From: an uncultured Acetobacteroides sp.
Lineage (GTDB): Bacteria; Bacteroidota; Bacteroidia; Bacteroidales; ZOR0009
Assembly: GCF_963678165.1 (NCBI RefSeq)
Contig: NZ_OY782755.1
Location: forward strand, 3,663,996-3,727,995
DNA: 64,000 nt
Direction: 5' to 3'
The translations under genes were made by a program, and so were the position numbers. The first letter of the stretch is position 1, and the number at the start of each line of letters is the position of its first letter. Below, one piece after another: positions 27,732 to 37,183 of the stretch. The notes under the pieces were generated by a model that saw only the letters and a program-made list of their open reading frames with translations, was not told the origin of the DNA and did not search any database.

Positions 27732-28241
27732 ATGAAGAAAACAATCGTTACTTACATTGCAATCCTCCTTCTTGCCACATCGTGCAGCACTACAGCACCT
27801 GTACCGAATAGCAGTATAAGGTATGTTTCCTATAGCGACTCTACTGCAAGATTTAGCATTGGAGACGAGGAGGTGCAATCCGTAAAATCGCCAAGTACAA
27901 TCTACTACTCCTACCGCAAAAACGCCATTCACTCCAACGAGGGTGCCATTGATGGCTACCCGCTGCATGGCGACTACATAGTTTACGGTAGTAGCAACAA
28001 CCTAATCTGCAAGGGGCATCTCAAAAACGGGGTAAAGGTAGGCGAATGGATTCGCTGGGATAGCAAAGGCAAGATCATCAGCATGGTGAAGTATTCCAAT
28101 GGGAAGCTGGTAAAAGTACTACTTCCAAAACCTGTAAATACAAAGAAGCGGAAAACCGCTGCTAAAGTGGCTAGCGATACCTCAAAACGTCAATGGTTCC
28201 GAATATTCAGGAAAAGTAGCAATGCTAAAAAAAACGCTTAA
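27732..28241 (+). CDS. Small lipoprotein with MORN-like repeat
   Basis: 169 residues. Lipobox ATSC at about residue 18. The centre has a MORN/YwqK-like pattern (GDYIVYGSSNNLICKGHLKNG, then GEWIRWDSKGKIISMVKY), and the C-terminus is strongly basic. Such repeats form flat beta sheets in many Bacteroidota envelope proteins. It overlaps the next gene by 20 bases, so it belongs to the secretion operon. Role unknown. Confidence 0.6.
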   Translation: MKKTIVTYIAILLLATSCSTTAPVPNSSIRYVSYSDSTARFSIGDEEVQSVKSPSTIYYSYRKNAIHSNEGAIDGYPLHGDYIVYGSSNNLICKGHLKNGVKVGEWIRWDSKGKIISMVKYSNGKLVKVLLPKPVNTKKRKTAAKVASDTSKRQWFRIFRKSSNAKKNA

Positions 28242-29439
28242 GGCTGGCGTACTCTACTACACGCTATTCGTAGCGCTGGTCATGCTGCTTACTGTTGGGC
28301 TCTTCATCCTGATATTCTACCAGGAGAACTTCCTTACAGCCAACATTAAGCGCTCAGAGCGCATCAACTCCTACTTTTCATCAGCCCTCACACTAGCGCT
28401 TTCAAATCCCGCTAGCGGTAGCTTCACCAGGAGCATTCTGCTATTCGAGGAGGATAAGGAGTCTAGCGTAACCATTGCACAGTCGGAATGGGGTATGTAT
28501 AGCGTCCTAACACTTTCCCTTGCGGAGTTTCCAAAAATTGCTTCCAAGTCGTACCTCATCGGAATTACCCCTAACGACACTATTCGACAGACGGGACTTT
28601 ACCTGCGCAACAACTTCTCCTACCTGTCCGTCTCGGGAAGTACAATTCTTACCGGAAGAACCTACCTTCCCTATTCGGGAATTGCCTCGTCCTCCATAGA
28701 GGGTGTTGGCTACACGGGCGATTCGCTGGTTTACGGCAAGAAGTTTTTCAGCTGCGACTCGCTACCTACCGCCTTTAGCAGCCGCCTTAGCCAAATAATA
28801 GATTGGGTTAAGGAACTAAAAGAGGAGGATATTTCCCTATCAGAACCTGTTGCAGCCCCCTTCTCAAAAAAGCCAAGAGCTATAGGTGTACCTCATCTGC
28901 TATCCCGCTGCAGCCTGAGCGGGAATATCGTCATACGCTCAGACGGAAAACTTACTCTTTCGCGGAATGCGCAGCTGAAGAATGTAATCGTATACGCTCC
29001 GACGGTTTACGTGGAAAGCGGCTTTAGGGGCATCTGCCAGATATTTGCCACCGATACGGTTATCATCCAGAAAGGAGCTACGCTACGCTACCCCAGCGGT
29101 ATCGCCATCTTCTCTAAGAATGGGGGATACCTGCAGGTGGATAGCACCTCCCGTATCTACGGCTACGCCATCGTTCGTGGTAACAACAACACCAAAGTAG
29201 GGTTGCGCATCCGATCGAGCGCCTCCATCTTTGGCTACGCCTACTGCAGCACCAAGGTGGACCATCAGGGGGCCATCTTCGGATCGCTTTACGCCTACGG
29301 GTTCGAGTTCCGCACGGGATGGGGGCTGTACACCTCCTCGCTGCTCAACGCCAAGGTGCTGGGCAACGAGTTATCCCCGAGCTACGTCTTTCCCTATGTT
29401 ACACCAGGTCGTAAGGCCGTAATCGCCAAGCTGCCATGA
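28222..29439 (+). CDS. GspK-like minor pseudopilin with beta-helix domain
   Basis: 405 residues. The N-terminus has basic LKKTLKAG followed by a hydrophobic helix (VLYYTLFVALVMLLTVGL). It lacks Glu at +5, as GspK does. The C-terminal half (about 225-360) is a run of short beta repeats such as GNIVIRSDGKLTLSRNAQL, ATDTVIIQKGATL and GGYLQVDSTSRIYGYAIV, which suggest a right-handed beta-helix or bactofilin-like stack instead of the alpha domain of classical GspK. I infer a large tip subunit of the pseudopilus. Overlaps its neighbours on both sides. Confidence 0.5.
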   Translation: MLKKTLKAGVLYYTLFVALVMLLTVGLFILIFYQENFLTANIKRSERINSYFSSALTLALSNPASGSFTRSILLFEEDKESSVTIAQSEWGMYSVLTLSLAEFPKIASKSYLIGITPNDTIRQTGLYLRNNFSYLSVSGSTILTGRTYLPYSGIASSSIEGVGYTGDSLVYGKKFFSCDSLPTAFSSRLSQIIDWVKELKEEDISLSEPVAAPFSKKPRAIGVPHLLSRCSLSGNIVIRSDGKLTLSRNAQLKNVIVYAPTVYVESGFRGICQIFATDTVIIQKGATLRYPSGIAIFSKNGGYLQVDSTSRIYGYAIVRGNNNTKVGLRIRSSASIFGYAYCSTKVDHQGAIFGSLYAYGFEFRTGWGLYTSSLLNAKVLGNELSPSYVFPYVTPGRKAVIAKLP

Positions 29440-29789
29440 TCAAGCTAAAGGGATCGACCATTGTAGAGGCAATCGTGTCGGCGCTCATCATCCTCATCAC
29501 CTTTGGGCTGGCGCTAACCATCATGGTGCAGCTGAGCGCCAAAAAGGGCGGCACCGACTACTACAGCGCCCGCCTTGCTATCGACTCGGTAATGAGAGAG
29601 GTGTCCACTACTAGGCAGGTGTCGCCACAGGTGCTCTCGTTCAGCTGGGGTAACCTCTCCATCGATGAGCCTAAGCCCGCCGAGAACGGCTGCTTCCTGC
29701 TAACCATGAGGGCCACCTCCACCCAAGGCGCGCTGCTCGATAGGCGCACCACCATTGTAGACTCAACCCTTACCCGCCATGAGCCGTAG
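29436..29789 (+). CDS. Minor pseudopilin, GspI-like
   Basis: 117 residues. Prepilin signal MIKLKG followed by STIVEAIVSALIILITFG: cleavage after Gly6 and Glu at +5. Small C-terminal beta domain. Overlaps the preceding gene by four bases and the next by eleven. GspI is suggested by position before a J-like gene; GspH is an alternative. Confidence 0.7.
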   Translation: MIKLKGSTIVEAIVSALIILITFGLALTIMVQLSAKKGGTDYYSARLAIDSVMREVSTTRQVSPQVLSFSWGNLSIDEPKPAENGCFLLTMRATSTQGALLDRRTTIVDSTLTRHEP

Positions 29790-30288
29790 CCAGCTAAAGG
29801 CTTTTACCATACCGGAGCTGCTGGTGGCCATGCTGGTGAGCGCCATCGTGCTTATCGCCGTACTCTACGGCTTTCAGCTGGTGGGCGGGCTGCTCGTATC
29901 CACCCAAAAGCGATCGTTGGCCACCACCAATGCTGTCGTACTCTACGCCGCCTTGGGCAACGACTTTGCGCGCGCCGATTCTATCGTGCAGCGCGGCGAT
30001 ACGCTGCTCATCTGCTCCGACTCGCTTAGGGTTCGCTACTACCTCGATAGCGCTAGGCTTATCCGGCAGCAGCCGCCAAGGTTAGACACGCTCTCATCGG
30101 CCACCATCCTTAGAAATGTAGGCCACCATCCACTGATGGAGCAGTACGTTACGTCGGTTAGCCTATCGGTATCCATAAACGGGAGACCGTCAACCTTCAC
30201 CTTCGAAAAGCAGTACGACCCGTCGGCGCTATTCGAGGCTCACTCCTCAACCATCGAAAAGAAATGGGAATTAAAGTATCGGAAGTAG
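29779..30288 (+). CDS. Minor pseudopilin, GspJ-like
   Basis: 169 residues. Prepilin signal MSRSQLKA followed by FTIPELLVAMLVSAIVLI: cleavage after Ala8, Phe at +1 and Glu at +5. The size and the position after the I-like gene suit GspJ. It shares the unusual Ala at -1 with the major pseudopilin. The GspF-like gene overlaps its end by 25 bases. Confidence 0.7.
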   Translation: MSRSQLKAFTIPELLVAMLVSAIVLIAVLYGFQLVGGLLVSTQKRSLATTNAVVLYAALGNDFARADSIVQRGDTLLICSDSLRVRYYLDSARLIRQQPPRLDTLSSATILRNVGHHPLMEQYVTSVSLSVSINGRPSTFTFEKQYDPSALFEAHSSTIEKKWELKYRK

Positions 30289-31400
30289 GCAGAGCTGCAC
30301 AAGCACAGCCAAAGGGTCAATCCTCAAAAGGAGGAAAAGGCTTTTCCGTAGAGTCGCTTTTCAGGCAAAAGCTCAACGATAAGCAGAAGGAGCGCTTATT
30401 CTCGGAACTCTTCGTGTTGCTATCCTCCGGTCTCGATATCGGCAAGGCCTTCATCATTCTGCAGGCCGACACTCCCAAGAAGCAGGAGCGCGAGCTGCTG
30501 GAAGGCATACTTAACCAGATTATCATCGGAAAGAACCTCTCCGAGGCAGTTGCACAAACGGAGCTCTTTAGCCCCATCGACTCGGGCGTACTGCGCATTG
30601 GAGAGGAGACGGGTAAACTTTCCGACTCGCTCAGCTTTCTATCCGACTACTACGCCAAGCGCATACAGCGCCTTAAGCTGGTTACGGGCGCGCTGTCGTA
30701 CCCGGCCATCGTGTTTGCCACGGCGCTCATGGTGGTCTTCTTCATGCTCACCACCATTGTGCCCATGTTCGAGCAGGTGTACGCCCGCTTCAACTCCGAC
30801 CTGCCGCCCATCACCAAAACCATCATTGGCATATCCAAGCATATGTCCTCCTTTAGCATAGCAGCGCTAGCCGTTATTTTTGCGGTAGCCCTATCGGCCT
30901 ACCTGCTTCGCAGCAACGGCACCTACCGCCGTATAACAGCCCAGCTGGCGCTGCGCATTCCCGTGGTGGGGGGCATACTCGCCAAAACCTACCAGGCCAC
31001 CTTCTGCAACCTGATGTACCTGCTCACCACCTCAAGGGTGCCCATCCTCGACAGCATCCGCCTAATGGCCGACGTCATCCAGTTCTACCCCTACCAGCAG
31101 GCCTTTGCCCAAATTCAGGAGGAGCTGATTGTGGGCGCGCCGCTCTCGCAAACCATCGCCAAGCATAGGATATTCGAAAGCCGCCTGGTGGCCCTTGTGC
31201 GCGTGGGCGAAGAGGTAAACAAGCTCGACGATATGTTCGGTAAGCTCTACCAGCAGCAGACCGCCGAGCTCGAGCACCGCATCAAGATCGTAGGCAACGT
31301 CCTCGAACCCATCCTCATCATCATCGTGGGCATCTTCGTGGCCTTCGTGCTGGTGGCCATGTACCTGCCCATGTTTAGGCTGGGGAGTACAATTAACTAA
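30264..31400 (+). CDS. GspF-type inner-membrane platform protein
   Basis: 378 residues with two T2SSF domains (about 48-170 and 250-372). Each has the pattern of helical hairpins with LFVLLSSGLDIGKAF and LMYLLTTSRVPILDSI, and three membrane helices lie at about 148-172, 197-217 and 350-372. It anchors the ATPase and pseudopilus base in the inner membrane. Last machine gene of the operon; the first fibre-like gene starts 38 bases downstream with no terminator between. Confidence 0.92.
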   Translation: MGIKVSEVGRAAQAQPKGQSSKGGKGFSVESLFRQKLNDKQKERLFSELFVLLSSGLDIGKAFIILQADTPKKQERELLEGILNQIIIGKNLSEAVAQTELFSPIDSGVLRIGEETGKLSDSLSFLSDYYAKRIQRLKLVTGALSYPAIVFATALMVVFFMLTTIVPMFEQVYARFNSDLPPITKTIIGISKHMSSFSIAALAVIFAVALSAYLLRSNGTYRRITAQLALRIPVVGGILAKTYQATFCNLMYLLTTSRVPILDSIRLMADVIQFYPYQQAFAQIQEELIVGAPLSQTIAKHRIFESRLVALVRVGEEVNKLDDMFGKLYQQQTAELEHRIKIVGNVLEPILIIIVGIFVAFVLVAMYLPMFRLGSTIN

Positions 31401-31438
31401 AAGAATAAAACCTTCATTAAACCGAAAAGTAAATCCTC

Positions 31439-32314
31439 ATGAAACAGACTAAAAAGCTATTGATGGTATTCCTTCTACTATCCTGTTCCTATCTTTCTAA
31501 TGCTCAAGGATGGACTAACAATTCTGGATTCCTATACTACAATCAAGGGAATGTAGGAATTGGAACATCAATATCTTCACCAGCAAACTTACATATTGGA
31601 AAACAGGAAGCGCCTGCACATTCGACAGGAGAAGTATTAAGGCTTTCACTTCAACCATATGGGCATACTGGAGGACCATGGAATTTCATTAGCAGAGATA
31701 CATACAGTTCTGCATTTCTTGATTTTAAATACAATGGTTTGCCAATCTTATCGCTAACTAGCGATGGTACTGTGGGGATAGGAACATTGACCCCAGGTGC
31801 AAAATTAGACGTCAATGGTATTATCAGAACCTACAACAAAGATAACGCCACAGCAAATTGGGATAACTTGAGCCTTTGGTCAGATGGAGAGCATTCATAT
31901 ATTTATTCCTATGGAGATGAAAAGGGGTTATATCTTAAATCTAACAATGGTAACAAAATCATACTTGATAGCTTCGTTGGAATTGGTACGTATACACCTC
32001 AGAATGCCCTTGATGTCAACGGCACCATACGCGCCAAGGAGGTAAAAGTAACGCTTGATGGTTGGAGCGACTTTGTCTTTAAACATGACTACAACCTCAA
32101 ACCTCTTTCTGAAGTAAAACAGTACCTCAACGTTAATGGGCATTTACCCGAAATACCTTCCGAAACAGAAGTCAAGCAAAATGGAGTTAATATGGGCGAT
32201 ATGCAGGCAAAACTACTTCAAAAGATAGAGGAACTAACGCTTTATATGATAAAGATATCCGAGGAAAACGAATCACTTCGCAAAGAAATTGAGACTTTAA
32301 AAGCAAAACAATAA
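31439..32314 (+). CDS. Fibre-like secreted protein P1 (divergent type A cassette)
   Basis: 291 residues. Signal peptide ends SNAQ. Three VGIGT motifs are spread over the protein. The C-terminal cassette (about 188-265) is a divergent type A: LDVNGTIRAKEVKV, then DGWSDFVF, NGHLPEIPS and a KIEELTLY end. Its DNA is diverged from the others, for example in the last 35 bases. A charged coiled coil ends the protein. First of eight paralogs directly after the secretion operon, without its own promoter, so likely co-transcribed. Probably an extracellular, possibly trimeric fibre; function unknown. Confidence 0.75.
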   Translation: MKQTKKLLMVFLLLSCSYLSNAQGWTNNSGFLYYNQGNVGIGTSISSPANLHIGKQEAPAHSTGEVLRLSLQPYGHTGGPWNFISRDTYSSAFLDFKYNGLPILSLTSDGTVGIGTLTPGAKLDVNGIIRTYNKDNATANWDNLSLWSDGEHSYIYSYGDEKGLYLKSNNGNKIILDSFVGIGTYTPQNALDVNGTIRAKEVKVTLDGWSDFVFKHDYNLKPLSEVKQYLNVNGHLPEIPSETEVKQNGVNMGDMQAKLLQKIEELTLYMIKISEENESLRKEIETLKAKQ

Positions 32315-32323
32315 AAATAAACT

Positions 32324-33187
32324 ATGAAACGAACAACTCTCTGTCTGCTGTTTCTACTAGTAACCACTTTGGGGTTTACGCAAAACTACAACCCGGTTAT
32401 CAACTATGCCTATAATGGAACGCCTACCTATGGCGTTAAGATAAAGACAAAATTACCATATACGAATGGTACACAAATGCCTACTATAACTATAGAAGGA
32501 TATAATTATGGTAGTAGTAAACCTATTGGACTTAACTTAGTATGGTATATCTATGATGGGATATTTTGGTATCCAAAAATATCATCTTGGGGAGCATACA
32601 CGCCTATGGTAAAGCTTGCCAATGAAAATGGCTTTGTATCAATCTTCATTGATGATAGGCAATACTACAATCGCTTTACTGTGAGAGCCTATGCAAACGG
32701 GATGGATGAGATTCCTAGCTGGTTTGCAAACTGGTCAATTGTAGATGAACCAATAAGCGGGACAAATATTGTAACAGTACCCTACGCCAATGCATTTGCT
32801 GGTAACATTACCTTTCCTAACGGGGTTTGGAATGAAGATGGAAATGTTGGGATTGGAGTTTTTTCACCAAAGAACAGGCTCGACGTTAACGGCACCATAC
32901 GTGCCAAGGAGGTGAAGGTGGAGAGCGGCTGGGCCGACTTCGTATTTAAGCCCGACTACCAGCTAAAGCCTCTAGCAGAGGTGGAGCAGTTTATAACCGC
33001 TAACGGTCACCTACCAGAAATCCCTACAGCCAAGGAGGTGGAGCAGAATGGCGTTAGCCTTGGCAAGATGAACGCCAAGCTGCTGCAGAAGGTGGAGGAG
33101 CTGACGCTGTACATTATCAATCAAAATAAAAGGATTGACAGTCTAATTATTGAAAATAAAAAACACTTAAAAATCAATCATAAATGA
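32324..33187 (+). CDS. Fibre-like secreted protein P2 (type A cassette)
   Basis: 287 residues. Signal peptide ends GFTQ. An aromatic-rich beta N-terminus (Tyr/Trp clusters such as VWYIYDGIFWYP) has no recognisable family. One VGIG motif precedes the type A cassette (186-263, bases 32879-33112), with ESGWADFVFKPDYQLKPL and HLPEIPTAKEVEQNGV. The C-terminal coiled coil is short. The stop overlaps the next start as ATGA. Confidence 0.75.
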   Translation: MKRTTLCLLFLLVTTLGFTQNYNPVINYAYNGTPTYGVKIKTKLPYTNGTQMPTITIEGYNYGSSKPIGLNLVWYIYDGIFWYPKISSWGAYTPMVKLANENGFVSIFIDDRQYYNRFTVRAYANGMDEIPSWFANWSIVDEPISGTNIVTVPYANAFAGNITFPNGVWNEDGNVGIGVFSPKNRLDVNGTIRAKEVKVESGWADFVFKPDYQLKPLAEVEQFITANGHLPEIPTAKEVEQNGVSLGKMNAKLLQKVEELTLYIINQNKRIDSLIIENKKHLKINHK

Positions 33188-34125
33188 AAACAAGAATCAT
33201 CTTTTTATTTATTCTACTATGTCAGTCTGCTGCATCATTTGCACAAACATACACTGACCAAAATGGATTAAAAACATTTATAACAAATTCATTAGGAGCC
33301 AACGCAGCAGTACCCCAACGCTACCAAATAGCCACTGTTGGGTATAACTCTTACCATTGGCAACCTAACGGGATGCTAATCATCGAACTATTTAGCAAAT
33401 ATTTTGGTACTGGTTACGAAAAGTACTTTGTTGAAATTGGCTATAACCAAGGAACGCAAGGCTCATCTTCAGTTATCTACCTAGCCGATTCTAAAGGAGT
33501 TAATCACTACGCAAAAGTAGTATTAGGAGAACCATACGATTTGAATTCAACTTATGGTGGTTACCAAAACAAAGCTATACCTGTATACTTAGATGTAAGA
33601 TTTTATTCTGACTACATAGCCAAAATAACCTTTCAACAAAATAAGGTTGATGAAGTAAGCGGTGTTAACCAAATAAAATTGGTGGAATCTCCAACACCAA
33701 CTACGATTCCTGATTTTGATATTTCATCAACAATCACAACTCCTTCAAATATGCTCATCAATGGAAATGTAGGTATTGGAACAAATCCTTCTTCAAATAA
33801 ACTCGACGTTAACGGCATCATCCGCGCCAAGGAGGTAAAGGTGGAGAGCGGCTGGGCCGACTTCGTATTTAAGCCCGACTACCAGCTAAAGCCTCTAGCA
33901 GAGGTGGAGCAGTTTATAACCACCAACGGTCATCTGCCCGAAGTGCCTACCGCCAAGGAGGTGGAGCAAAATGGCGTTAGCCTTGGCGAAATGAACACCA
34001 AGCTGCTGCAAAAGGTGGAGGAGCTAACGCTGTACATCATTAAGCAGAACAAGGTTAATGATGAGCAAAACAAAGAAATACAGCAGCTAAAAAAACAACT
34101 AAATAAGCTTTCTACAAAAAGATGA
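33184..34125 (+). CDS. Fibre-like secreted protein P3 (type A cassette)
   Basis: 313 residues. Signal peptide ends SFAQ. The N-terminus (about 25-170) includes PNGMLIIELFSKYFGTGYEK, a pattern seen in phage-type receptor-binding domains, but I cannot name the family. A VGIGT motif leads into the type A cassette (207-284), which is almost identical in DNA to that of P2. Long charged coiled coil at the end. Four-base overlaps with both neighbours. Confidence 0.75.
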   Translation: MKTRIIFLFILLCQSAASFAQTYTDQNGLKTFITNSLGANAAVPQRYQIATVGYNSYHWQPNGMLIIELFSKYFGTGYEKYFVEIGYNQGTQGSSSVIYLADSKGVNHYAKVVLGEPYDLNSTYGGYQNKAIPVYLDVRFYSDYIAKITFQQNKVDEVSGVNQIKLVESPTPTTIPDFDISSTITTPSNMLINGNVGIGTNPSSNKLDVNGIIRAKEVKVESGWADFVFKPDYQLKPLAEVEQFITTNGHLPEVPTAKEVEQNGVSLGEMNTKLLQKVEELTLYIIKQNKVNDEQNKEIQQLKKQLNKLSTKR

Positions 34126-35114
34126 AAACGAAACTAATATTTCTCATCACACTTATTTCTACGGTATCCTTTGTTGCTAAAGGGCAGCTACAAGGTTCTG
34201 AAACTTCCGAGAACCATTCCCTTTATAAGGGAACCTTTGTTGTTAATGGCGATAAGGATACATTTTATCCCGTAATTTTTAAGTATGGAAATCAGGATAG
34301 AATTAACCATCTTAGAATCTTTCGTGCCTACTACGAAGCAGGTCCCAATGAGCTAAGTCCAACCCATAAAGGAGGGCTTACCCTCGAAATAGATCTTAAC
34401 TATGGAAATTGGGGAGGCTCTACCTACAATTGGCGAATCTCCGATTTAAGGCAAACCTACCATGAGACATTTGCCGATGCTACACATTCGATGCACTGTA
34501 TGGGATTTACCATTTGGCTTAGAGGTGGGGGATTTGTATATCATTACGAATCAGATTACCCCTCCAGTTTGCAAGTTGCATACAACAATGACATAATCTA
34601 TAATTCTTCCGATCCTAATCATCCTGAATATACTGTAAAAGCAGGCAATCCTACAACAACAATAAATAGGGATAATATCAACAACCACCTTTTAACCCCT
34701 TCATTTATCAAGCAGGGCAATGATATTCTTTACACACAGGGCAACATCCTCATCGGCAAAACCTCCCAAGCCAACCCGGCCTATAAGCTCGATGTCGCTG
34801 GCAAGGTACGTGCCGACGAAATTACGGTAAACACCAGCGGCGCCGACTTCGTTTTTGAGAAAGGCTATAACCTTCGCCCTCTTAATGAGGTGGAGGTATT
34901 CGTAAAGGAAAACAAGCACCTGCCCGATGTTGCCCCTGCCACCGAAATGCAAACCAACGGCGTTAGCATTGGCGAAATGAACGCCAAGCTGCTGCAGAAG
35001 GTGGAGGAGCTGACGCTGTATGTGATTGAATTGAATAAAGCAAACAGAAGATGCAACGAAAAGATAAAGCAATTAAGACTTCATTTAAACAAAGTATCAA
35101 AAAGGAGAAATTAA
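34122..35114 (+). CDS. Fibre-like secreted protein P4 (type B cassette, FYPV N-domain)
   Basis: 330 residues. Signal peptide ends AKGQ. The N-domain (about 33-175) has DTFYPVIF, FTIWLRGGGFVYHYES and related blocks. It is a distant relative of the N-domain in the minus-strand genes at 43874-46713, yet it is joined to a type B cassette (223-300; RADEITVNTSGADFVFE, HLPDVAPA) where those carry type D. The gene is therefore a chimera relative to them. Basic coiled-coil tail. Confidence 0.75.
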   Translation: MKTKLIFLITLISTVSFVAKGQLQGSETSENHSLYKGTFVVNGDKDTFYPVIFKYGNQDRINHLRIFRAYYEAGPNELSPTHKGGLTLEIDLNYGNWGGSTYNWRISDLRQTYHETFADATHSMHCMGFTIWLRGGGFVYHYESDYPSSLQVAYNNDIIYNSSDPNHPEYTVKAGNPTTTINRDNINNHLLTPSFIKQGNDILYTQGNILIGKTSQANPAYKLDVAGKVRADEITVNTSGADFVFEKGYNLRPLNEVEVFVKENKHLPDVAPATEMQTNGVSIGEMNAKLLQKVEELTLYVIELNKANRRCNEKIKQLRLHLNKVSKRRN

Positions 35115-35120
35115 GCAAGC

Positions 35121-36083
35121 ATGGGAAATTATACTAAAACAGTAAGGGGAATACTTCTATCTCTTTACATAGTCCTTTTTGGAGGAATTGCCTCCTTAAG
35201 AGCACAAAACAACAATTATTTTGAAAAAACATTTTTTATTTCATTTGACAATGGCCAACAAAATCAGGTGGCATTTATAAAATTCCCAAAGATTCACCTA
35301 TATGGGACTTTTGAAGTAACAATAACAGGAGGTTACAACTACCAACTGAATATTGGTAAACTTACAAAGCGATATATGATGTTAAGGAATGCTAGTAGCG
35401 ATTATCTTACTCAGTCTACCGAGGTTGTTGCGGCTTCTGGAGAATTAGCAAATCAATGGAAATTGGGGGATTTTGACAATACAACTTCACAGATTCCTAT
35501 TTATCATTTGTCAAATAAAGGGAATTGTATCGTTGTTCGAATAGAAGGGGCGCTAATACACCCCGAAAGTATTGCATCCATCAACAGTTCATTAACCGTA
35601 AGTGAACCTGTTGTTTCCCCTAATTCGGAAACTCGTGATTATATGAGTATAATGCAGGAGAGGGTGGGCATTGGCACCCCTAACCCTCAGAATCTTCTCG
35701 ACGTTAACGGCACCATACGCGCCAAGGTGGTGAAGGTGGAGAGCGGCTGGGCCGACTTCGTATTTAAGCCCGACTACCAGCTAAAGCCTCTATCCGAAGT
35801 GGAGCAGTTTATAACCGCTAACGGTCACCTACAAGAAATCCCTACCGCCAAGGAGGTGGAGCAGAATGGCGTTAACCTTGGCGAGATGAACGTCAAGCTG
35901 CTGCAAAAGGTGGAGGAGCTGACGCTGTACTCCATTGCACAGGAGAAAATTTGCACAGAACTAAAGCAAAACCTTACCAAACAGGAAAAATTAGGTTTAG
36001 AGTTGCAGATGGAAATAAAAGAACTAAAAGAAATGGTAAAGCAGAAATCCAGCAAAAACAAAATGTCTAACCGTTCATATTAA
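35121..36083 (+). CDS. Fibre-like secreted protein P5 (type A cassette)
   Basis: 320 residues. Signal peptide ends LRAQ. Beta-rich N-terminus (about 30-175, with TFEVTITGGYNYQLNIGKL) of unknown family. One VGIGT motif is followed by the type A cassette (193-270, bases 35697-35930). It carries small changes such as RAKVVKV and HLQEIP. Tail of about 50 residues predicted as coiled coil. Confidence 0.75.
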   Translation: MGNYTKTVRGILLSLYIVLFGGIASLRAQNNNYFEKTFFISFDNGQQNQVAFIKFPKIHLYGTFEVTITGGYNYQLNIGKLTKRYMMLRNASSDYLTQSTEVVAASGELANQWKLGDFDNTTSQIPIYHLSNKGNCIVVRIEGALIHPESIASINSSLTVSEPVVSPNSETRDYMSIMQERVGIGTPNPQNLLDVNGTIRAKVVKVESGWADFVFKPDYQLKPLSEVEQFITANGHLQEIPTAKEVEQNGVNLGEMNVKLLQKVEELTLYSIAQEKICTELKQNLTKQEKLGLELQMEIKELKEMVKQKSSKNKMSNRSY

Positions 36084-36110
36084 TTACCATTTGAAAATAA
36101 AAATACTCTC

Positions 36111-37181
36111 ATGATGAAAAAGAAAGTACTTCTACTCGTATCTGGCTTATGTCTTGCAATGAGCCTAAACGCACAAATTCTATGCGTACCAAATGGAACA
36201 AGTGGTATCGGAATATCAACAAATGGGAATGTCGGAATTGGCACATCCGCCCCTTTACTGCCTCTTACTGTAAATGGCGATATTGCTGTAGGCTTAGACA
36301 ATGAAATAACATCTGGCTACGGAAATAAACTGAATTTTCTTGGAGCTGCAAATAATACAGATGTTTTATGGCTTGCAAGGTATAATAACGGAGTAAATAA
36401 TTCGGAATTACGGGTAAATATTGGAGACGACTATGGCTCGGCTGTAGATAAATTTCATATAGGAGTGACAAGTTGGGATGGAGGTATTTGGAAAAGCGTT
36501 TTTGTAGCACAAGCAGATGGCAATATCGGTATTGGAACCACAAATCCAGACTCTAAATTAGTTATATCTGACGGAAATAATGGAGTCAGTATTCATGTGG
36601 GAGAAATATCTGGCATTGGATTTAATCGGAACGTTAGAGAAGGTACAATATTTAATCCCAATATTTCAGGTTGGCAACTAACTTCGAGAGACGAAAGATT
36701 CTCATTAGAAGGATATAACGGTGCGGCCTCTTCTCCTTTTAATGTTTTGAAGAATGGCAACATCCTCATCGGCAAAACCACCCAGAAAAACACCGCCTAC
36801 AAGCTCGATGTGGAGGGCAAGGTACGAGCCGACGAGATTACGGTAAACACCAGCGGCGCCGACTTCGTTTTTGAGAACGGCTACAACCTTCGTCCTCTTA
36901 ATGAGGTGGAGGCATTCGTAAAGGAGAACAAGCACCTGCCCGATGTTGCCCCTGCCGCCGAAATGCAAACCAACGGCGTGAGCGTTGGCGAGATGAACGC
37001 TAAGCTGCTACAAAAGGTGGAGGAGCTGACGCTATACCTAATAGAACAAGGCAAAATAAGCAAAGAATTTAAGCAAGAACTAAAAAATCAAAAGCAAATA
37101 AACGCTCAATTGCAGCACGAAATAGAACTCTTGAAAAGCAGGAATTCAACCTTCAACAATAAACGAAAAATCTCTCACTAA
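36111..37181 (+). CDS. Fibre-like secreted protein P6 (type B cassette)
   Basis: 356 residues. Signal peptide ends LNAQ. The first mature residues (VPNGTSGIGISTNGNVGIGT) are shared with P7 almost to the base. A second VGIGT lies near residue 144. Type B cassette at 232-309, then a long coiled coil rich in Lys, Glu and Gln. Confidence 0.75.
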   Translation: MMKKKVLLLVSGLCLAMSLNAQILCVPNGTSGIGISTNGNVGIGTSAPLLPLTVNGDIAVGLDNEITSGYGNKLNFLGAANNTDVLWLARYNNGVNNSELRVNIGDDYGSAVDKFHIGVTSWDGGIWKSVFVAQADGNIGIGTTNPDSKLVISDGNNGVSIHVGEISGIGFNRNVREGTIFNPNISGWQLTSRDERFSLEGYNGAASSPFNVLKNGNILIGKTTQKNTAYKLDVEGKVRADEITVNTSGADFVFENGYNLRPLNEVEAFVKENKHLPDVAPAAEMQTNGVSVGEMNAKLLQKVEELTLYLIEQGKISKEFKQELKNQKQINAQLQHEIELLKSRNSTFNNKRKISH

Positions 37182-37183
37182 CG

